Positions 35,901 through 42,475 of a DNA stretch of 45,607 bases are shown piece after piece; position 1 is the first letter of the stretch, and the number at the start of each line of letters is the position of its first letter. The stretch comes from Candidatus Omnitrophota bacterium (GTDB lineage Bacteria; Omnitrophota; Omnitrophia; Omnitrophales; JACQLI01). The notes beneath the pieces are model-generated. The model had not been told where the DNA came from. It ran no database searches and saw only the letters and a list, made by a program, of their open reading frames with translations. Where the stretch lies: contig JACPCP010000015.1 in NCBI GenBank assembly GCA_016179745.1, forward strand, positions 1 to 45,607. Reading direction: 5' to 3'. A program made the translations under genes and the position numbers.

Positions 35901-37775
35901 TTCTCCCGCTTCTCATTTGGCGGGCAAAAGAGTGACAAAAAAGAATTGCAGGCGAGCCTGCGGTTTACCCGTGCGGACGGGGAGGGAAGCCTCCGGCTTC
36001 ACGAGGCGTTCGAGGAATTCAGACGGGACCCGGAGAGGAGTCTTATTGGGAAATGGATCAGGGAAGGCCGGACTCAGAAAGTCCTGGAGGATTTCTTTCT
36101 CAATCTCGGCAAAAACCAGTTTGCGCTCCTGGCCGCCGGTAAAATCTGGATACGCCTCGGGGCGCAGCTTCAACACATGTCGAGCCCCGCCCAAGTCTCG
36201 CCTCTTTCAGAAACTTACCTGTTTTTTCTGAAGAATACGGATATCGTCGAGGGGCGTCAGGCTGATCTGGGAGATTTCCTCGAATTGAAGACCAATCCGG
36301 AAGACAGGAGCCTGGATGATCGAGATGTCCATGAATCGATCGCCATCCTGATCCATCTGGTGGGCCAGCTTCTTCATGACCTGGAGGCAAAGGGGGTGAC
36401 TCGTGATTCCGAAGAACTCAGGAAGCATCTGCTCGGGCGTTTCGTCGAAGGGTTTACCGGGCAGGCCGTTTCCGAGAAAGACCTACCGGATCCGCCCACG
36501 CTTGACCGGGTTCGCTACGTCCGTGAAATTCACGAGGAGCGAATGTCTTACTACGGGACGAATACTCTTATTCACCCTTACTTGGCGTTTCGACGTGAAC
36601 CTTTGAAAGAAACTGAAAAACTGGAGCCTCTCCTCAAGAAGCTCTCGGGTATCTTCGATCCCGTCCTGAAAGAATTTTGGCCGGTGGAATTTATTAACTA
36701 TGACGCAGGTGCGGACACCACTTTTACGGATCGTCTCAGCCCCTTCGACCCGCCGAATGTCTTTTACGGCAGTGCGAAAGGATTGCGGAAGACTCCAGAG
36801 GAATATTTCCACTTTATTTCCAGGATGCGCCACGGAACACGCCGCCCGGGGACTGCAATGACGGAGGAGGGGACATCCGTTCTTGGGGCGATCCAGTCCG
36901 CCCACGGGCAGGTTCGCAAAAAGGAGGCGGACTTCAGAAATGCCCTGGAGAAGGCACGGGACAGCCTGGAATCCAGCGTCCGTGAGAAATACAAGGATTT
37001 CTTCGAATTGATTTTAGCCGTGCATCAGGCATTTCAATCTCAAGGGAATCGTGTCTTCCTCAAAGACAGGGAACTTTCTCTTTCCGAGGCCCTGAATCAA
37101 ATCAATCAAATAAGACAAGCCTTGGGTGATTTCAGCGCTAACGCCGCCGTCCGCTCGGAAGTGCGCTTTACGGCGGAAAAAGTTGTTTTGGTCGACCGGG
37201 AGGTGATGCAAAGTTCGGGGATCCGGGCGGTCGATCAATGGATGAAGCTGGTTTACGGACCGGATTACGATCATTACAAGGCAAAGGTGGAAGAAGAGAT
37301 CGAAAAGAGGATGGAAGAAGAGCGGGCGGCGGTCGGTGGGAAATTAGGCCTCAGGGTCATTCCCTTCCGGAGGGGGAGTGCGGATGAAGATTTTTCACAA
37401 GCGCTTCGCCGTTCCGGAGTGACAAATCCCGAACAAGTGTTTGTGGTCGACCGGGCCCTGGAACAGGAAGGGGGGCTTCAGGATATGGGCGCCCGAGTGG
37501 CCGAAATCGAAGGTTCGGGGGTGCCGAGAAATCAAATTGGTTTTCTCAGACTCAGCCGGAGCCTTCCGGATTTGAAAGGGAAGCGGGTGGGAGACAGGAT
37601 CGAAGTACCCCTCTCGTTTTCGGACGTTATTTTTGATCTCTTGAAAAGGACAAGTCGTGGGGAAGTCCGCCGTCCCTCCTTTTATTCCACAAGGCCCATC
37701 CTTCTGACGCCGGATTATTATTCGGCCCTGAGCGAGTTGGGGAAGATCCAGGAACGCCTCGCCGCCTCGGCATAA
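29931..37775 (+). CDS. Secreted multi-domain protein: TraB/TIKI-like module, His-rich repeats, GT5 glycogen-synthase-like domain, large unknown module
   Basis: This is a protein of about 2,614 aa. In-frame ATGs lie at 29883, 29913 and 29931. I choose 29931 because a purine-rich AGGAAAGAG site (29919-29927) precedes it, the promoter rules out 29883, and it gives a compact signal peptide (QRRR n-region, VWA cleavage box near residue 26). It also makes the first module exactly 613 residues, as in the upstream ORF. That module has IQDSHSNFEAQ, VGLEGA and VTGGYHTPGL, homologous to the N-terminus of the upstream protein. RSEVR sites lie at 31770, 34206 and 37152. They delimit an 807-residue unit (two His-rich repeats plus a GT5-like glycosyltransferase), a 977-residue unknown unit and a 202-residue tail ending AASA. 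It likely makes or modifies a glucan-like polymer, but the signal peptide conflicts with a cytosolic sugar-nucleotide donor. Confidence 0.85.
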   Translation: MQNAQRRRVCAAVTACVFFCTQPVWAGAEPFRSLQISGEFGEVRESRQGESGKVIIHIQDSHSNFEAQKNIARIIQELAKSGVSLVGLEGASEPPRIEEFRNYPSPRPKEEVGLELVKRGDFTGGELGGILSVPEVRLFGVEDKRLYLRNYRAFQSVAEIRKEILDALSDLEKTIGNFKAVLLSSESRKLERFLMDYRRGVRKAWDYFKRLEKEAAAEKLPLERYPAFFEYLNWFHEQEKMNAARPDPARLKASLEKFGKIDYEGLLRESREIEKAVRLGLCENETQRELIRLSFRQELLADLVSLEAVREQYGDYRKNESGFSAGSFLGFFERTASDYGIRYSVSPKIRELDRLLPKVKAFYETAQKRDDAMLHRAVRQLEKTGEKAAVLVTGGYHTPGLVQRMKDQGISYFVVTPKMTSSASDIPYEDLMTGKIRPVEFFRSQLQRVLRSEPGLLEETGLLHRMGFQSPDEYWRYFTGQVLSRFAAVDLLDRLQKQLEDRASPITDQEVQQILQQTLQRFSEYLEQHRYQAEIQGSATTAHLLAQKAGRIDRLVLRERNQLISVIQSGIQKISLATPDTLPAVLLGIRSDLEQALSSYLDSLTRAKAEAFGRSEVRGNFLRHDHVSKPGHTDGVLQALNAQNHELYEWFERFMARNGFKGVYIAPEISRDLFQSAVKSSFTHPRVMTRSVDGQTFNVEYAPPPYEIHSHILRPEHTQGLLDSLDARELRSLEDHLRARHFTRVYIDPGVSLVVLEAWIKSGFTDPQILPRRVDGTTVNIELSSVRAQNINEGVRERLKAALEKTRDRGFIGVMEVSIEVPLFDLQGRKMKRVGPGGGGLGLFMEEQPSLVAGEGVSVGVASPLFSADLEAYMQANHAGLPKGAWLDQFLKDFGAEFLMDLELPVGGGTVPFKVLALEREGVSHFLIYHEEGEFFHTLYDRPYPNTFGAYLEAYFLPLAAVEIPRQLGIQFETYHFHDWQTASGLVILTERYRDQTWPLGHPPGPTQNIHSLYKGDFPNFMKPDDPLRKYLIQRRALSLDAPESIDIFSLTHLDAYRGYPVASLRDRKNNDGLEFFGAHSLLKSLIRSRKVVFVSQGHRREALTDRGQGFDGILRTLPEGVLEAVYNGIRAAKHRPENLKALRQDGFIPVDPSRTLPMMTPGERAEWKRLNKAALQRRLGLEPNEKHMVVGIVTRIVSQKGLNLLMTVMPSGKTLLEELLGLEDPKTGAKIQIAVLGTAGDQPGKIQARFLREFLKQHPGYQGRFVFVEKFDPLLKDQMSAGKDVFFMPSIDEYGGLANLESALKLALVLAPSRGGLNDFKQAGGTPLPLIDGFEINGSHEAATPSDPDYSEYQAQRQKSGAQTLAILLDLMVLYNDYLEKSKLGPVTEHRYLDYLTSVANFNPDWGDRPKEYVRIYREALAAVRSEVRTQRAVEGIPAKRPATAAEAVRKWKQYVREAPVSNSPLLTKAPLSFFVTTTPEKGWQNPVTHDSGFYAKVLPPFTLRDGRNIVPIVGDFYEVKTIEEVVDPAAKELVDAAGGLTRSARMFEEREKEWRKHSPESRPAGSPSSGPSEIKEYLRGLETLDGMMNQIKNLPSQQAARGQAAPIKKIAASTLKSLLYILKEHDDPVFREFLKERHISFEELISLPDGVLEIFVPGRIFYQGDQVRWKDYWEKNKGRNEVQDVGRKRWAHHEKSLLYKKWELENRGGWKDSTEWRLFKLDEIEDEKYAFEAVSMFEAYETLEDYLGPALRFESVEKVTIPGLKVRAVIHPLDDREIRERFGLERVYDSLGKPLTVEAHTYKDVVGRLAFLYGPGGFAEAQSEEGVRQAIDTPEDFLSALLKGDALSLVSGRLDIKSAGTIQPKIHRLKASGIKPGRKAERVVKKMPEGLVVEKWPDQPWESSISLGVRRVIGQSAKIESELILEHDGKSEVISWEDFLKRPGMVFDSEYQPGFPSPSGTEVAPFSEEAVKAERNFQALSGMSPYHTFSRFSFGGQKSDKKELQASLRFTRADGEGSLRLHEAFEEFRRDPERSLIGKWIREGRTQKVLEDFFLNLGKNQFALLAAGKIWIRLGAQLQHMSSPAQVSPLSETYLFFLKNTDIVEGRQADLGDFLELKTNPEDRSLDDRDVHESIAILIHLVGQLLHDLEAKGVTRDSEELRKHLLGRFVEGFTGQAVSEKDLPDPPTLDRVRYVREIHEERMSYYGTNTLIHPYLAFRREPLKETEKLEPLLKKLSGIFDPVLKEFWPVEFINYDAGADTTFTDRLSPFDPPNVFYGSAKGLRKTPEEYFHFISRMRHGTRRPGTAMTEEGTSVLGAIQSAHGQVRKKEADFRNALEKARDSLESSVREKYKDFFELILAVHQAFQSQGNRVFLKDRELSLSEALNQINQIRQALGDFSANAAVRSEVRFTAEKVVLVDREVMQSSGIRAVDQWMKLVYGPDYDHYKAKVEEEIEKRMEEERAAVGGKLGLRVIPFRRGSADEDFSQALRRSGVTNPEQVFVVDRALEQEGGLQDMGARVAEIEGSGVPRNQIGFLRLSRSLPDLKGKRVGDRIEVPLSFSDVIFDLLKRTSRGEVRRPSFYSTRPILLTPDYYSALSELGKIQERLAASA
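31800..32286 (+). repeat. Two tandem His-containing protein repeats, about 80 aa each
   Basis: Copy 1 starts at 31800 and copy 2 at 32055. Shared positions are H-x-H-(V/I)-x-x-P-x-H-T-x-G-(V/L)-L near the start, F-x-x-V-Y-I-x-P in the middle, and F-T-x-P-(R/Q)-(V/I) ... R-x-V-D-G-x-T-x-N-(V/I)-E at the end. The three aligned histidines in each copy could bind a metal. The pair directly follows an RSEVR site and precedes the GT5-like domain. The family is not recognised. Confidence 0.6.
32355..34200 (+). other. GT5 glycogen/starch synthase-like domain (within the 2,614-aa protein)
   Basis: The GT-B signatures of GT5 appear in the right order. They are a VSIEVPLF N-terminal strand (about 32379), GPGGGGLGLF where KxGGL is expected (about 32436), YHFHDWQTASG (about 32853), TQNIHSLYKGDF (about 32949), VSQGHRREAL (about 33213), TRIVSQKGLNLL (about 33511) and FFMPSIDEYGGLANLES (about 33789). 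The last matches the donor-site E-x-x-G-L of the family. GT5 enzymes extend alpha-1,4-glucan from ADP- or UDP-glucose. The Lys of KxGGL is displaced or absent. An RSEVR abuts the C-terminal helix. Confidence 0.75.
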
Positions 37776-37802
37776 TTGCGGGTCTTGGAATTAAGAATTT
37801 CC

Positions 37803-37830
37803 TTTCCACTTCCAAAAATCCATGTAAAAT
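37803..37830 (+). promoter_or_regulatory. Promoter predicting a leaderless GTG start
   Basis: TTTCCA (37803-37808) and TAAAAT (37825-37830) are separated by 16 bases. Counting seven bases from the -10 end puts +1 on the G of the GTG at 37837. The GGAG at 37831-37834 is too close (2 bases) to act as a Shine-Dalgarno sequence. Confidence 0.4.
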
Positions 37831-37836
37831 GGAGTC

Positions 37837-39006
37837 GTGTATACCAGATTAATCCGGCCCCCGAAAGACAAAAGCTTCTTTTTGTTCGGGCCTCGAGGCA
37901 CGGGTAAAACCACCTGGGTCAAAACCACCTTCCCAAAGGCCCTTTATTTGGACCTGCTGGAAGCCGAGCTCTTCAACGATCTCCTGGCCAATCCCCAAAG
38001 ACTTGAGAATCTCATTCCGAAGGATTTCAAGGATTGGGTGGTCCTTGACGAGGTTCAAAGGATTCCTGAACTTCTCAACGAGGTCCACCGGCTGATTGAA
38101 AAATATCATTTCAAGTTTGTGCTTACGGGCTCCAGTGCGAGAAGACTCAAAAGGAAAGGACCGAATCTGCTGGGGGGGCGGGCCTTGACTCTCTCTTTCC
38201 ATCCGTTGACGGCGGTAGAACTCGGGAATGATTTTAAACTCAAACATTCCTTGAGCTATGGGCAGCTTCCCTGCGCTTATACGGAATCGGATCCCAAGGC
38301 CTACCTTGAGAGTTACGTAAAAACGTATCTGGAACAGGAAGTCCAGCAAGAGGGGTTGACGAGAAACCTGAGCGCCTTCACCCGATTTTTGGAGGCGGCC
38401 AGTTTTTCTCAAGGGTCGGTGCTTAATATTTCATCCGTGTCCAGGGAATGCGCGGTGGATCGAAAGGTCGTCGAAAATTATTTCTCGATTTTGGAAGACC
38501 TCTTAATTGCCCATCGGGTGCCTGTTTTTTCAAAGCGCGCCAAAAGGCGCCTGGGGGTTCATTCAAAATTTTACTTCTTCGACGCCGGAATTTTCCGCAC
38601 CCTGCGTCCCCGAGGCCCCCTGGATATTCCGGAGGAGGCCGAAGGGCCGGCTCTCGAGACCCTTCTCTTTCAGGAATTGAACGCCGTCAACCGAAGCCTG
38701 GATTTGGGCTACAGGATTTACTACTGGAGGACATCGAATCAGACGGAAGTTGATTTTGTCTTGTATGGGGAGAGGGGACTCCTGGCCTTTGAAATCAAAC
38801 GAACCGGAAAAATCTCCAGCCAGATGCTGAAAGGGTTAAAGGCGTTCTGTAAGGACTACCCCTCTGCAAAGGCCTATTTTGCCTATGTGGGGGAACGCCG
38901 TCTGCGGGAGGGGGATATTGAAATTGTTCCGGTCCAGACAGTTCTAAAAGAACTTCCCGAGATTCTTTCCGGCAGGAGACAAAAAGGGAGAGCGGGACCT
39001 AAATAA
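37837..39006 (+). CDS. AAA ATPase of the AAA_14/DUF4143 type
   Basis: This 389-aa protein starts at a GTG. Near its N-terminus it has Walker A GPRGTGKTT (residues about 18-26), Walker B VVLDEVQ (about 68-74) and sensor-1-like LTGSSARRL (about 96-104), the usual order for this family. The C-terminal third carries EVDFVLYGE...FEIKR, the D...E-x-K pattern of the nuclease-like fold in DUF4143 proteins. The cellular role of the family is unclear, with toxin-antitoxin, defence or regulatory functions proposed. It overlaps the convergent ygfZ-like gene by 8 bases at the 3' end, with no terminator visible between them. The gene is unrelated to the giant ORFs and contains no RSE(V/L)R motif. Confidence 0.85.
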   Translation: MYTRLIRPPKDKSFFLFGPRGTGKTTWVKTTFPKALYLDLLEAELFNDLLANPQRLENLIPKDFKDWVVLDEVQRIPELLNEVHRLIEKYHFKFVLTGSSARRLKRKGPNLLGGRALTLSFHPLTAVELGNDFKLKHSLSYGQLPCAYTESDPKAYLESYVKTYLEQEVQQEGLTRNLSAFTRFLEAASFSQGSVLNISSVSRECAVDRKVVENYFSILEDLLIAHRVPVFSKRAKRRLGVHSKFYFFDAGIFRTLRPRGPLDIPEEAEGPALETLLFQELNAVNRSLDLGYRIYYWRTSNQTEVDFVLYGERGLLAFEIKRTGKISSQMLKGLKAFCKDYPSAKAYFAYVGERRLREGDIEIVPVQTVLKELPEILSGRRQKGRAGPK

Positions 39007-40084
39007 AAGGAAGGGGAGCGACTCGGGCGCCGAAGGCGTGGCGGTGGGCGGTGGTGATAATCACTTCTTCGGGAGAGTCGAAATGGCCCTTTTGGAGGTA
39101 GGCGAGGGCAATTCCTTTTCCGAGGGCGGGGGAGTGGCAGGCGCTTGTGACAAAGCCGATTTCTTCCTTCCCTTTTAAGACCTTGTCCTTTGCTCGGGGC
39201 AAATTCGTTTTATCGAAGACAAGACCGCAGAGCTTCCGGTTGAGCCCGCCGTAGGTCTTGATCCTCGCCACGACTTCCTGCCCCGGATAGCAGCCCTTCG
39301 TTTCACTCGCTGCCACGGCCTCAAGCCCCGTCTCGGGCAGCATCACCTTCTCATCCATATCGATCCCGTAACGGGGGATTCCGGCCTCGATCCTCAAGAT
39401 CTCAAGCGCCCCAAATCCGACCGGCTCAGCACCGTAAGGCCTGCCCACCTCGAGGATTCTCCTCACGATCGGCATGCCCTTTTCCCTGGGGATCAAAAGA
39501 TGAAATCCCTTTTCACCCGTGACGGAGCGGCGGATCAAAGTGGCCGGCGTCTCGAGGATTTGAAAATTCGTGTGGTGAAATTCCTCCGTGACCCTTACCG
39601 GCCCATGGATCAGGGCGCCCACGAGCGCCTCCGACTTCGGTCCCTGAAGCGAAAGGACAATCCAATCGCCCGTCACGATTTTGAATTCGACTTCCTCTGA
39701 GACGTGGAGTTTTTCGAATTGCTGGACAACTTTTTTCTCAAGCCCCGCCTCCGTTCCGAGGAGGACCGAATTGGCGAAGACATACAGATTGAGGTCGGCT
39801 AGGATCCGTCCCTGGGCATTCAGGAGCATGGCATAGCAGCCGTCTCCCATCCCGAGGCCCTGGATGTCGTTGGAAAGGATGTGGTGGAGAAAGGAAATCC
39901 GGTCTTTTCCCCGGACTTCGATTTTTCCCCGGTGTGAGAGGTCGAAGACCCCGACGTCTCTTCGCACCGTCTCGGCCTCCGAAGAAAAATTCCTGAAGAC
40001 CGAGGGCGTCAGCCAGTCCTTTTCCTTTTTAAGGGTGGCCCCCACGTTTTCCCAGAAATCCGCCAACGGAATTTTTTTAGGCAT
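38999..40084 (-). CDS. ygfZ: YgfZ/GcvT-like folate-binding protein, Fe-S cluster maintenance
   Basis: This 361-aa protein belongs to the GcvT-fold family. The signature KGCYPGQEVVARIKTYGG (complement of about 39230-39290) is the YgfZ motif with the conserved Cys. The family uses folate to support maturation or repair of certain Fe-S enzymes. The start at 40084 gives MPKKIPLADFW. A longer in-frame extension to 40432 would only re-read mutY sequence. The ATG lies inside the mutY stop region (8-base overlap, ATGCCTAA), so translation is probably coupled. MutY itself carries an Fe-S cluster, which makes the pairing functionally sensible, though that link is inference. The stop overlaps the convergent ATPase gene. 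Confidence 0.88.
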   Translation of the reverse strand: MPKKIPLADFWENVGATLKKEKDWLTPSVFRNFSSEAETVRRDVGVFDLSHRGKIEVRGKDRISFLHHILSNDIQGLGMGDGCYAMLLNAQGRILADLNLYVFANSVLLGTEAGLEKKVVQQFEKLHVSEEVEFKIVTGDWIVLSLQGPKSEALVGALIHGPVRVTEEFHHTNFQILETPATLIRRSVTGEKGFHLLIPREKGMPIVRRILEVGRPYGAEPVGFGALEILRIEAGIPRYGIDMDEKVMLPETGLEAVAASETKGCYPGQEVVARIKTYGGLNRKLCGLVFDKTNLPRAKDKVLKGKEEIGFVTSACHSPALGKGIALAYLQKGHFDSPEEVIITTAHRHAFGARVAPLPFI

Positions 40085-41195
40085 GGGCTTGAATCTGACG
40101 GGCAATTTTCTGGTGCGGGGCGGGGAGGGGAAGGCGGGCGAGGCGGCTGGGATTGACCCAGGAATAAAAGGGGGCGGTTCCGTTTTTCCCCTGGGGGTTA
40201 AAATCAGAGCCGCCTCCCCGGACGGCGCTTCCCTCGTAGACCTCAAGATGGACCCGGTATTTCGTGAAACCGTGCTCAATCGAAAATCGAGGGCGGAGAT
40301 TTTCGACTTGAAGGCCCAGTTCTCCGCCCGCTTTTTTCCTGAGGAATTCAGCCGGTGGCTTTCCGTGGGCCAAAATCCATTGGGGGAACATCCAGAGCCC
40401 GCCCCAGCGGCTTTGAAGCGGCTGCTTTTCAAGGAGCACCCGCCCGTTTTTCCAGGCCACGAGCGCCACGGTTTTTAATTCCTCCGTTTTTTGGTTTCTC
40501 AATTTCACCGGAAATTCGGTCTCCCTTTTTAAACGATGCGCTTTGCAAAGGGTTTTGACGGGGCAGGCGCTGCATCTCGGATTTTCCGGAAGACAGACCA
40601 GGGCCCCCAGTTCCATCAGGGCCTGGTTGAAATCGCCATAAGAGCCCTTTGCTCCTGAGACCAGTTGCCTTGAAATTTCCCACAGCCGCTTTTCTCCGGC
40701 CTGGGTATCAACCGCCTCCTTGAGGGCGAAAAGGCGGGAGAGCACCCGTTTGACGTTCCCATCGAGAATCGGCTCCGGCTGATTGAAGGCAATGCTTGCA
40801 AGGGCCCCGGCCGTGTAACGTCCGATTCCGGGGAGCTTCCTTAATTCAGCTGCCTGAGCGGGGAACTTTCCGTGGAATTTCCTTGTGACAATTTTTGCCG
40901 TCTTGTGGAGATTCCTGGCCCGGGCGTAATAGCCGAGCCCTTCCCAGAGTTTGAGGACCCGTGCGAGCGGTGCGGCCGCAAGCCGCCTCACGCCGGGAAA
41001 GCTTTTGAGCCAGCGCTCATAATAAGGCAGCACGGTGTCGACCTGCGTTTGCTGGAGCATGATCTCCGAGATCCAAATTTTGTAAGGGTCCTTCGTCTTC
41101 CGCCACGGAAGGGGGCGCTTGGCCCTTTCATACCAAACAAGGAGATTGGTCGAGATTTCTTGAAATGCCCGGCCCCCTTTTTCCATAAAAGGCAT
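40077..41195 (-). CDS. mutY: A/G-specific adenine DNA glycosylase MutY
   Basis: This 372-aa protein is full length for MutY. Visible features are EIMLQQTQV with the catalytic Glu (residues about 44-52), the helix-hairpin-helix LPGIGRYTAGA (about 119-129), ILDGNVKRVLSR with the catalytic Asp, and the Fe-S ligand array C-x6-C-x2-C-x5-C in CLPENPRCSACPVKTLC (about 204-220). The C-terminal third is the NUDIX-like 8-oxoG recognition domain (LLEKQPLQSRWGGLWMFP). MutY removes adenine mispaired with 8-oxoguanine. It starts one base after the stop of the upstream minus-strand ATPase and overlaps ygfZ, so the three genes form an operon. ATG 41186 is an alternative start. Confidence 0.95.
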   Translation of the reverse strand: MPFMEKGGRAFQEISTNLLVWYERAKRPLPWRKTKDPYKIWISEIMLQQTQVDTVLPYYERWLKSFPGVRRLAAAPLARVLKLWEGLGYYARARNLHKTAKIVTRKFHGKFPAQAAELRKLPGIGRYTAGALASIAFNQPEPILDGNVKRVLSRLFALKEAVDTQAGEKRLWEISRQLVSGAKGSYGDFNQALMELGALVCLPENPRCSACPVKTLCKAHRLKRETEFPVKLRNQKTEELKTVALVAWKNGRVLLEKQPLQSRWGGLWMFPQWILAHGKPPAEFLRKKAGGELGLQVENLRPRFSIEHGFTKYRVHLEVYEGSAVRGGGSDFNPQGKNGTAPFYSWVNPSRLARLPLPAPHQKIARQIQAHA

Positions 41196-41196
41196 G

Positions 41197-42387
41197 TTAG
41201 CTTTGAATTCTGCCTGTGTCCAGTTTCCCCAGGCATTGGATCAGGTTCGAAAGCGTCAGATATTCAACCAGGATTTCTCCAAAATGTTGCTTGTGACTTC
41301 GGTCAACATCATGGCTTACGACAAAATTCCTCCCCTCAGGATAAGCTCGTCGGAAGGCTTTTAAGTGAGCGGGGTCGAAGCTGTTGCTTGACCACTTGCA
41401 TTCAATGGCGGTCGGGGGCAGCCCTCTTTTCATGAGAACAAAATCGAGCTCGTGGCCTGACTTGTTGCGCCAATAACGGATCGCCCGTGTTTGGAATTTT
41501 GCGTGGATTTCATTGAGAACAAAGTGTTCCCAAAGAGAACCCAGATCTTCCGTTCTCAGGGCATGCCAGCCCCGGTGATAACAAACGAATCCCGTATCAA
41601 AACCGTAAACTTTTGGGGCCGAGACAATTTCAGTCGGCCGGTGAGTGCTAAAGGGGCGGATAATATGAGCGACGAATGTCGCTTCGAGGACTCGAAGGTA
41701 ATTTTGGATCGTGAGCCGGCTTACCTCGCAATCAGCCGTGAATTGAGTCGCCTCAAAAATTCCTCCGCTTTGCGCCATTAAGAGTTCCACAAACTTTTGA
41801 AAAGAATAACGCCGCTCCAACCGGAATAATTCCTGAATGTCCTTAGCCCAGTAAGCATCAATCCATTCCTGGAAATCTTTTTCTGGCAAAGACTCTGCCA
41901 GGAAAAAAGGGGGAAGCCCCCCATGAAGGAAACGGTGTGGGAGATTCTCTTCTTGAAAATCAGAAAGGTCATTCGTCATCATAGGTGTGATCCAGACCTC
42001 AACCTTCCTTCCTGTCAGGGTGTCCCGAAACTTTCGAGAAGCGCTCAACGTTGAAGACCCTGTGGCAAGAATTTTGACATTGGGGAAATGATCCGCAGCG
42101 ATTTTGAGCAGCTCAGCGGGGGCCCGGAGACGATGGATCTCGTCAAGGACGACTCGTTTTCCCTCAAGAGAGGCAAGAAATTCTTCCGGGTCGTTCATCA
42201 ATTTCCGAATCCGGGGGAGTTCACAGTCGAAATATTCAATTTTTTCGAGGGTGCGGCAAAGGGAGGTTTTCCCTGTTCGACGGACGCCCGAAAGCCAAAT
42301 AATGGAACGCCGTTGCCAAGCCTGCTCGATCTGTTCAAGCCAAAACCGTCTTTGAACAAGTTTTTCCATACGAAAGGAGGCTAGCAT
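41197..42387 (-). CDS. AAA ATPase of the AAA_14/DUF4143 type (second copy)
   Basis: This 396-aa protein has Walker A SGVRRTGKTSL, Walker B RVVLDEIHRL and sensor-1-like LATGSSTLS, followed by a C-terminal DUF4143 domain with HELDFVLMKRG...AIECKW, the nuclease-like D...E-x-K pattern. It is only distantly similar to the ATPase at 37837. The start is uncertain between 42387 and ATG 42370. No good Shine-Dalgarno sequence precedes either. It is the first gene of a minus-strand operon with mutY and ygfZ, diverging from endonuclease Q. A weak promoter (TTGAAC, 16 bases, TAAAAG on the minus strand, about 42461-42434) and an inverted repeat at 42393-42426 lie upstream. Confidence 0.85.
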   Translation of the reverse strand: MLASFRMEKLVQRRFWLEQIEQAWQRRSIIWLSGVRRTGKTSLCRTLEKIEYFDCELPRIRKLMNDPEEFLASLEGKRVVLDEIHRLRAPAELLKIAADHFPNVKILATGSSTLSASRKFRDTLTGRKVEVWITPMMTNDLSDFQEENLPHRFLHGGLPPFFLAESLPEKDFQEWIDAYWAKDIQELFRLERRYSFQKFVELLMAQSGGIFEATQFTADCEVSRLTIQNYLRVLEATFVAHIIRPFSTHRPTEIVSAPKVYGFDTGFVCYHRGWHALRTEDLGSLWEHFVLNEIHAKFQTRAIRYWRNKSGHELDFVLMKRGLPPTAIECKWSSNSFDPAHLKAFRRAYPEGRNFVVSHDVDRSHKQHFGEILVEYLTLSNLIQCLGKLDTGRIQS

Positions 42388-42392
42388 ATAGT

Positions 42393-42426
42393 TCTACTAA
42401 ATGCAAGTATGGTTTCTTATAGTAGA
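42393..42426. promoter_or_regulatory. Inverted repeat upstream of the minus-strand ATPase operon
   Basis: TCTACTA (42393-42399) is mirrored by TAGTAGA (42420-42426) with a 20-base spacer, just upstream of the ATPase start and overlapping its likely promoter zone. It could be an operator or a chance repeat. Confidence 0.25.
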
Positions 42427-42475
42427 GCCCCGTCTTTTAATGCGTTGTTCGCTAAGTTCAAGTGATATTCCAAGT

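Noticed and set aside
37785-37815. TTGGAA...TTCCAA inverted repeat as a terminator for the third large ORF
   Set aside because: Six-base arms with no following T-run and overlap with the next gene's promoter make termination unlikely.
40085-40432. N-terminal extension of the ygfZ-like protein to 40432
   Set aside because: The extra 116 residues are an out-of-frame reading of mutY. Family similarity begins at the Met at 40084.
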